From contig CASFMG010000019.1 in assembly GCA_949295755.1 (NCBI GenBank), positions 1-5,435 of the forward strand: a stretch of DNA of 5,435 nt. The letters run 5' to 3'. This DNA is from an uncultured Christensenella sp. Lineage in GTDB: Bacteria; Bacillota; Clostridia; Christensenellales; UBA1242. The translations under genes were made by a program, and so were the position numbers. This document shows positions 5,258 through 5,435 of the stretch, one piece after another (positions within the stretch are counted from its first letter, which is position 1; each line of letters begins with the position of its first letter). Below the pieces are notes generated by a model. The model was not told where the DNA came from and did not search any database. It saw nothing but the letters and a program-made list of their open reading frames with translations.

Positions 5258-5435
5258 ATGAAAAAGCGACTAAAACTATTTTTTAGTATATTTGCAAGTT
5301 GCCTTGCTATATTTGCACTTTGTTTTGGAGTGTATGCAAGTGTAAAAGTTGAGTATCAAGTAAGTGGCACATTAAATTATGAAATTGACAATGCATATGT
5401 TGATATAGAAACAAGAGTGTATTCAACAAACAAAT
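5258..5435 (+). CDS. Exported protein of unknown function (3' end cut by window)
   Basis: Fifty-nine residues are visible and the frame runs off the window. ATG 5258 is preceded by AAAGGAGG, the strongest ribosome binding site here, with only 4 nt spacing. The N-terminus is a Sec signal peptide: basic KKRLK (2-6), a hydrophobic core of about 19 residues (7-25), and a VYA motif (25-27), so cleavage is expected after Ala27. Cys15 and Cys22 sit inside the core without a good lipobox, so a lipoprotein is unlikely. The mature start is beta-rich (VEYQVSGTLNYEIDNAYVDIETRVY, with a VSGT segment at 35-38). The signal and a following beta-rich region loosely recall TasA/CalY-type matrix proteins, but I do not recognise the family. 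It is divergent from the XRE repressor and is probably controlled by it through O1-O3. Confidence 0.75.
   Translation, partial: MKKRLKLFFSIFASCLAIFALCFGVYASVKVEYQVSGTLNYEIDNAYVDIETRVYSTNK

Noticed and set aside
5258..5323. Lipoprotein signal at Cys15 or Cys22 of the exported protein
   Set aside because: The preceding residues (FAS and FAL) are poor lipoboxes and both Cys lie inside the hydrophobic core; a standard VYA signal-peptidase site follows.

Overview
The window is a compact, AT-rich stretch of bacterial DNA. Its short intergenic gaps, strong AGGAGG-type ribosome binding sites, consensus sigma-A promoters and all-TAA stops suggest a low-GC Firmicutes/Bacillota organism, perhaps an uncultured gut clostridial or mollicute-like lineage. 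That placement is inference from protein style and composition; no 16S or other marker is present. There is no tRNA, rRNA, CRISPR array or transposase.

Layout: (1) Bases 1-1641 (+) carry almost all of glutaminyl-tRNA synthetase (glnS), missing only its first few residues; its catalytic loops are divergent. (2) Bases 1642-2082 hold no convincing protein gene but are densely structured. There is a 129-nt nested inverted repeat with a rho-independent terminator (1636-1764), then a candidate structured RNA gene (about 1791-2008) with its own promoter, two identical GAAA-tetraloop hairpins, an 11-bp hairpin and a terminator nearly identical to the first. A two-sided terminator palindrome follows at 2041-2070. 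(3) Bases 2083-3141 (-) encode a DHH/DHHA1 phosphoesterase of the NrnA (nano-RNase / pAp phosphatase) type. (4) A 173-bp divergent promoter region separates nrnA from (5) a YkpA/YbiT-like ABC-F ATPase (3315-4889, +). One of its two composite ATP sites looks dead. (6) After a terminator, a small XRE-family repressor (4947-5141, -) lies divergent from (7) an exported protein of unknown function, cut by the window end (5258-5435, +).

How the parts relate: glnS, nrnA and the ABC-F gene are translation and RNA housekeeping genes, but each appears to be its own transcription unit. The XRE gene and the exported protein look like a regulatory pair. The 116 bp between them hold three copies of a 16-bp palindrome (consensus ACACTAAAWWWARTGT) about three helical turns apart. 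The middle copy fills the spacer of a promoter with a perfect TTGACA -35 box, a phage-switch-like arrangement. The most novel-looking items are the structured RNA region, the triple operator, and the coordinated loss of both halves of one ATP site in the ABC-F protein.
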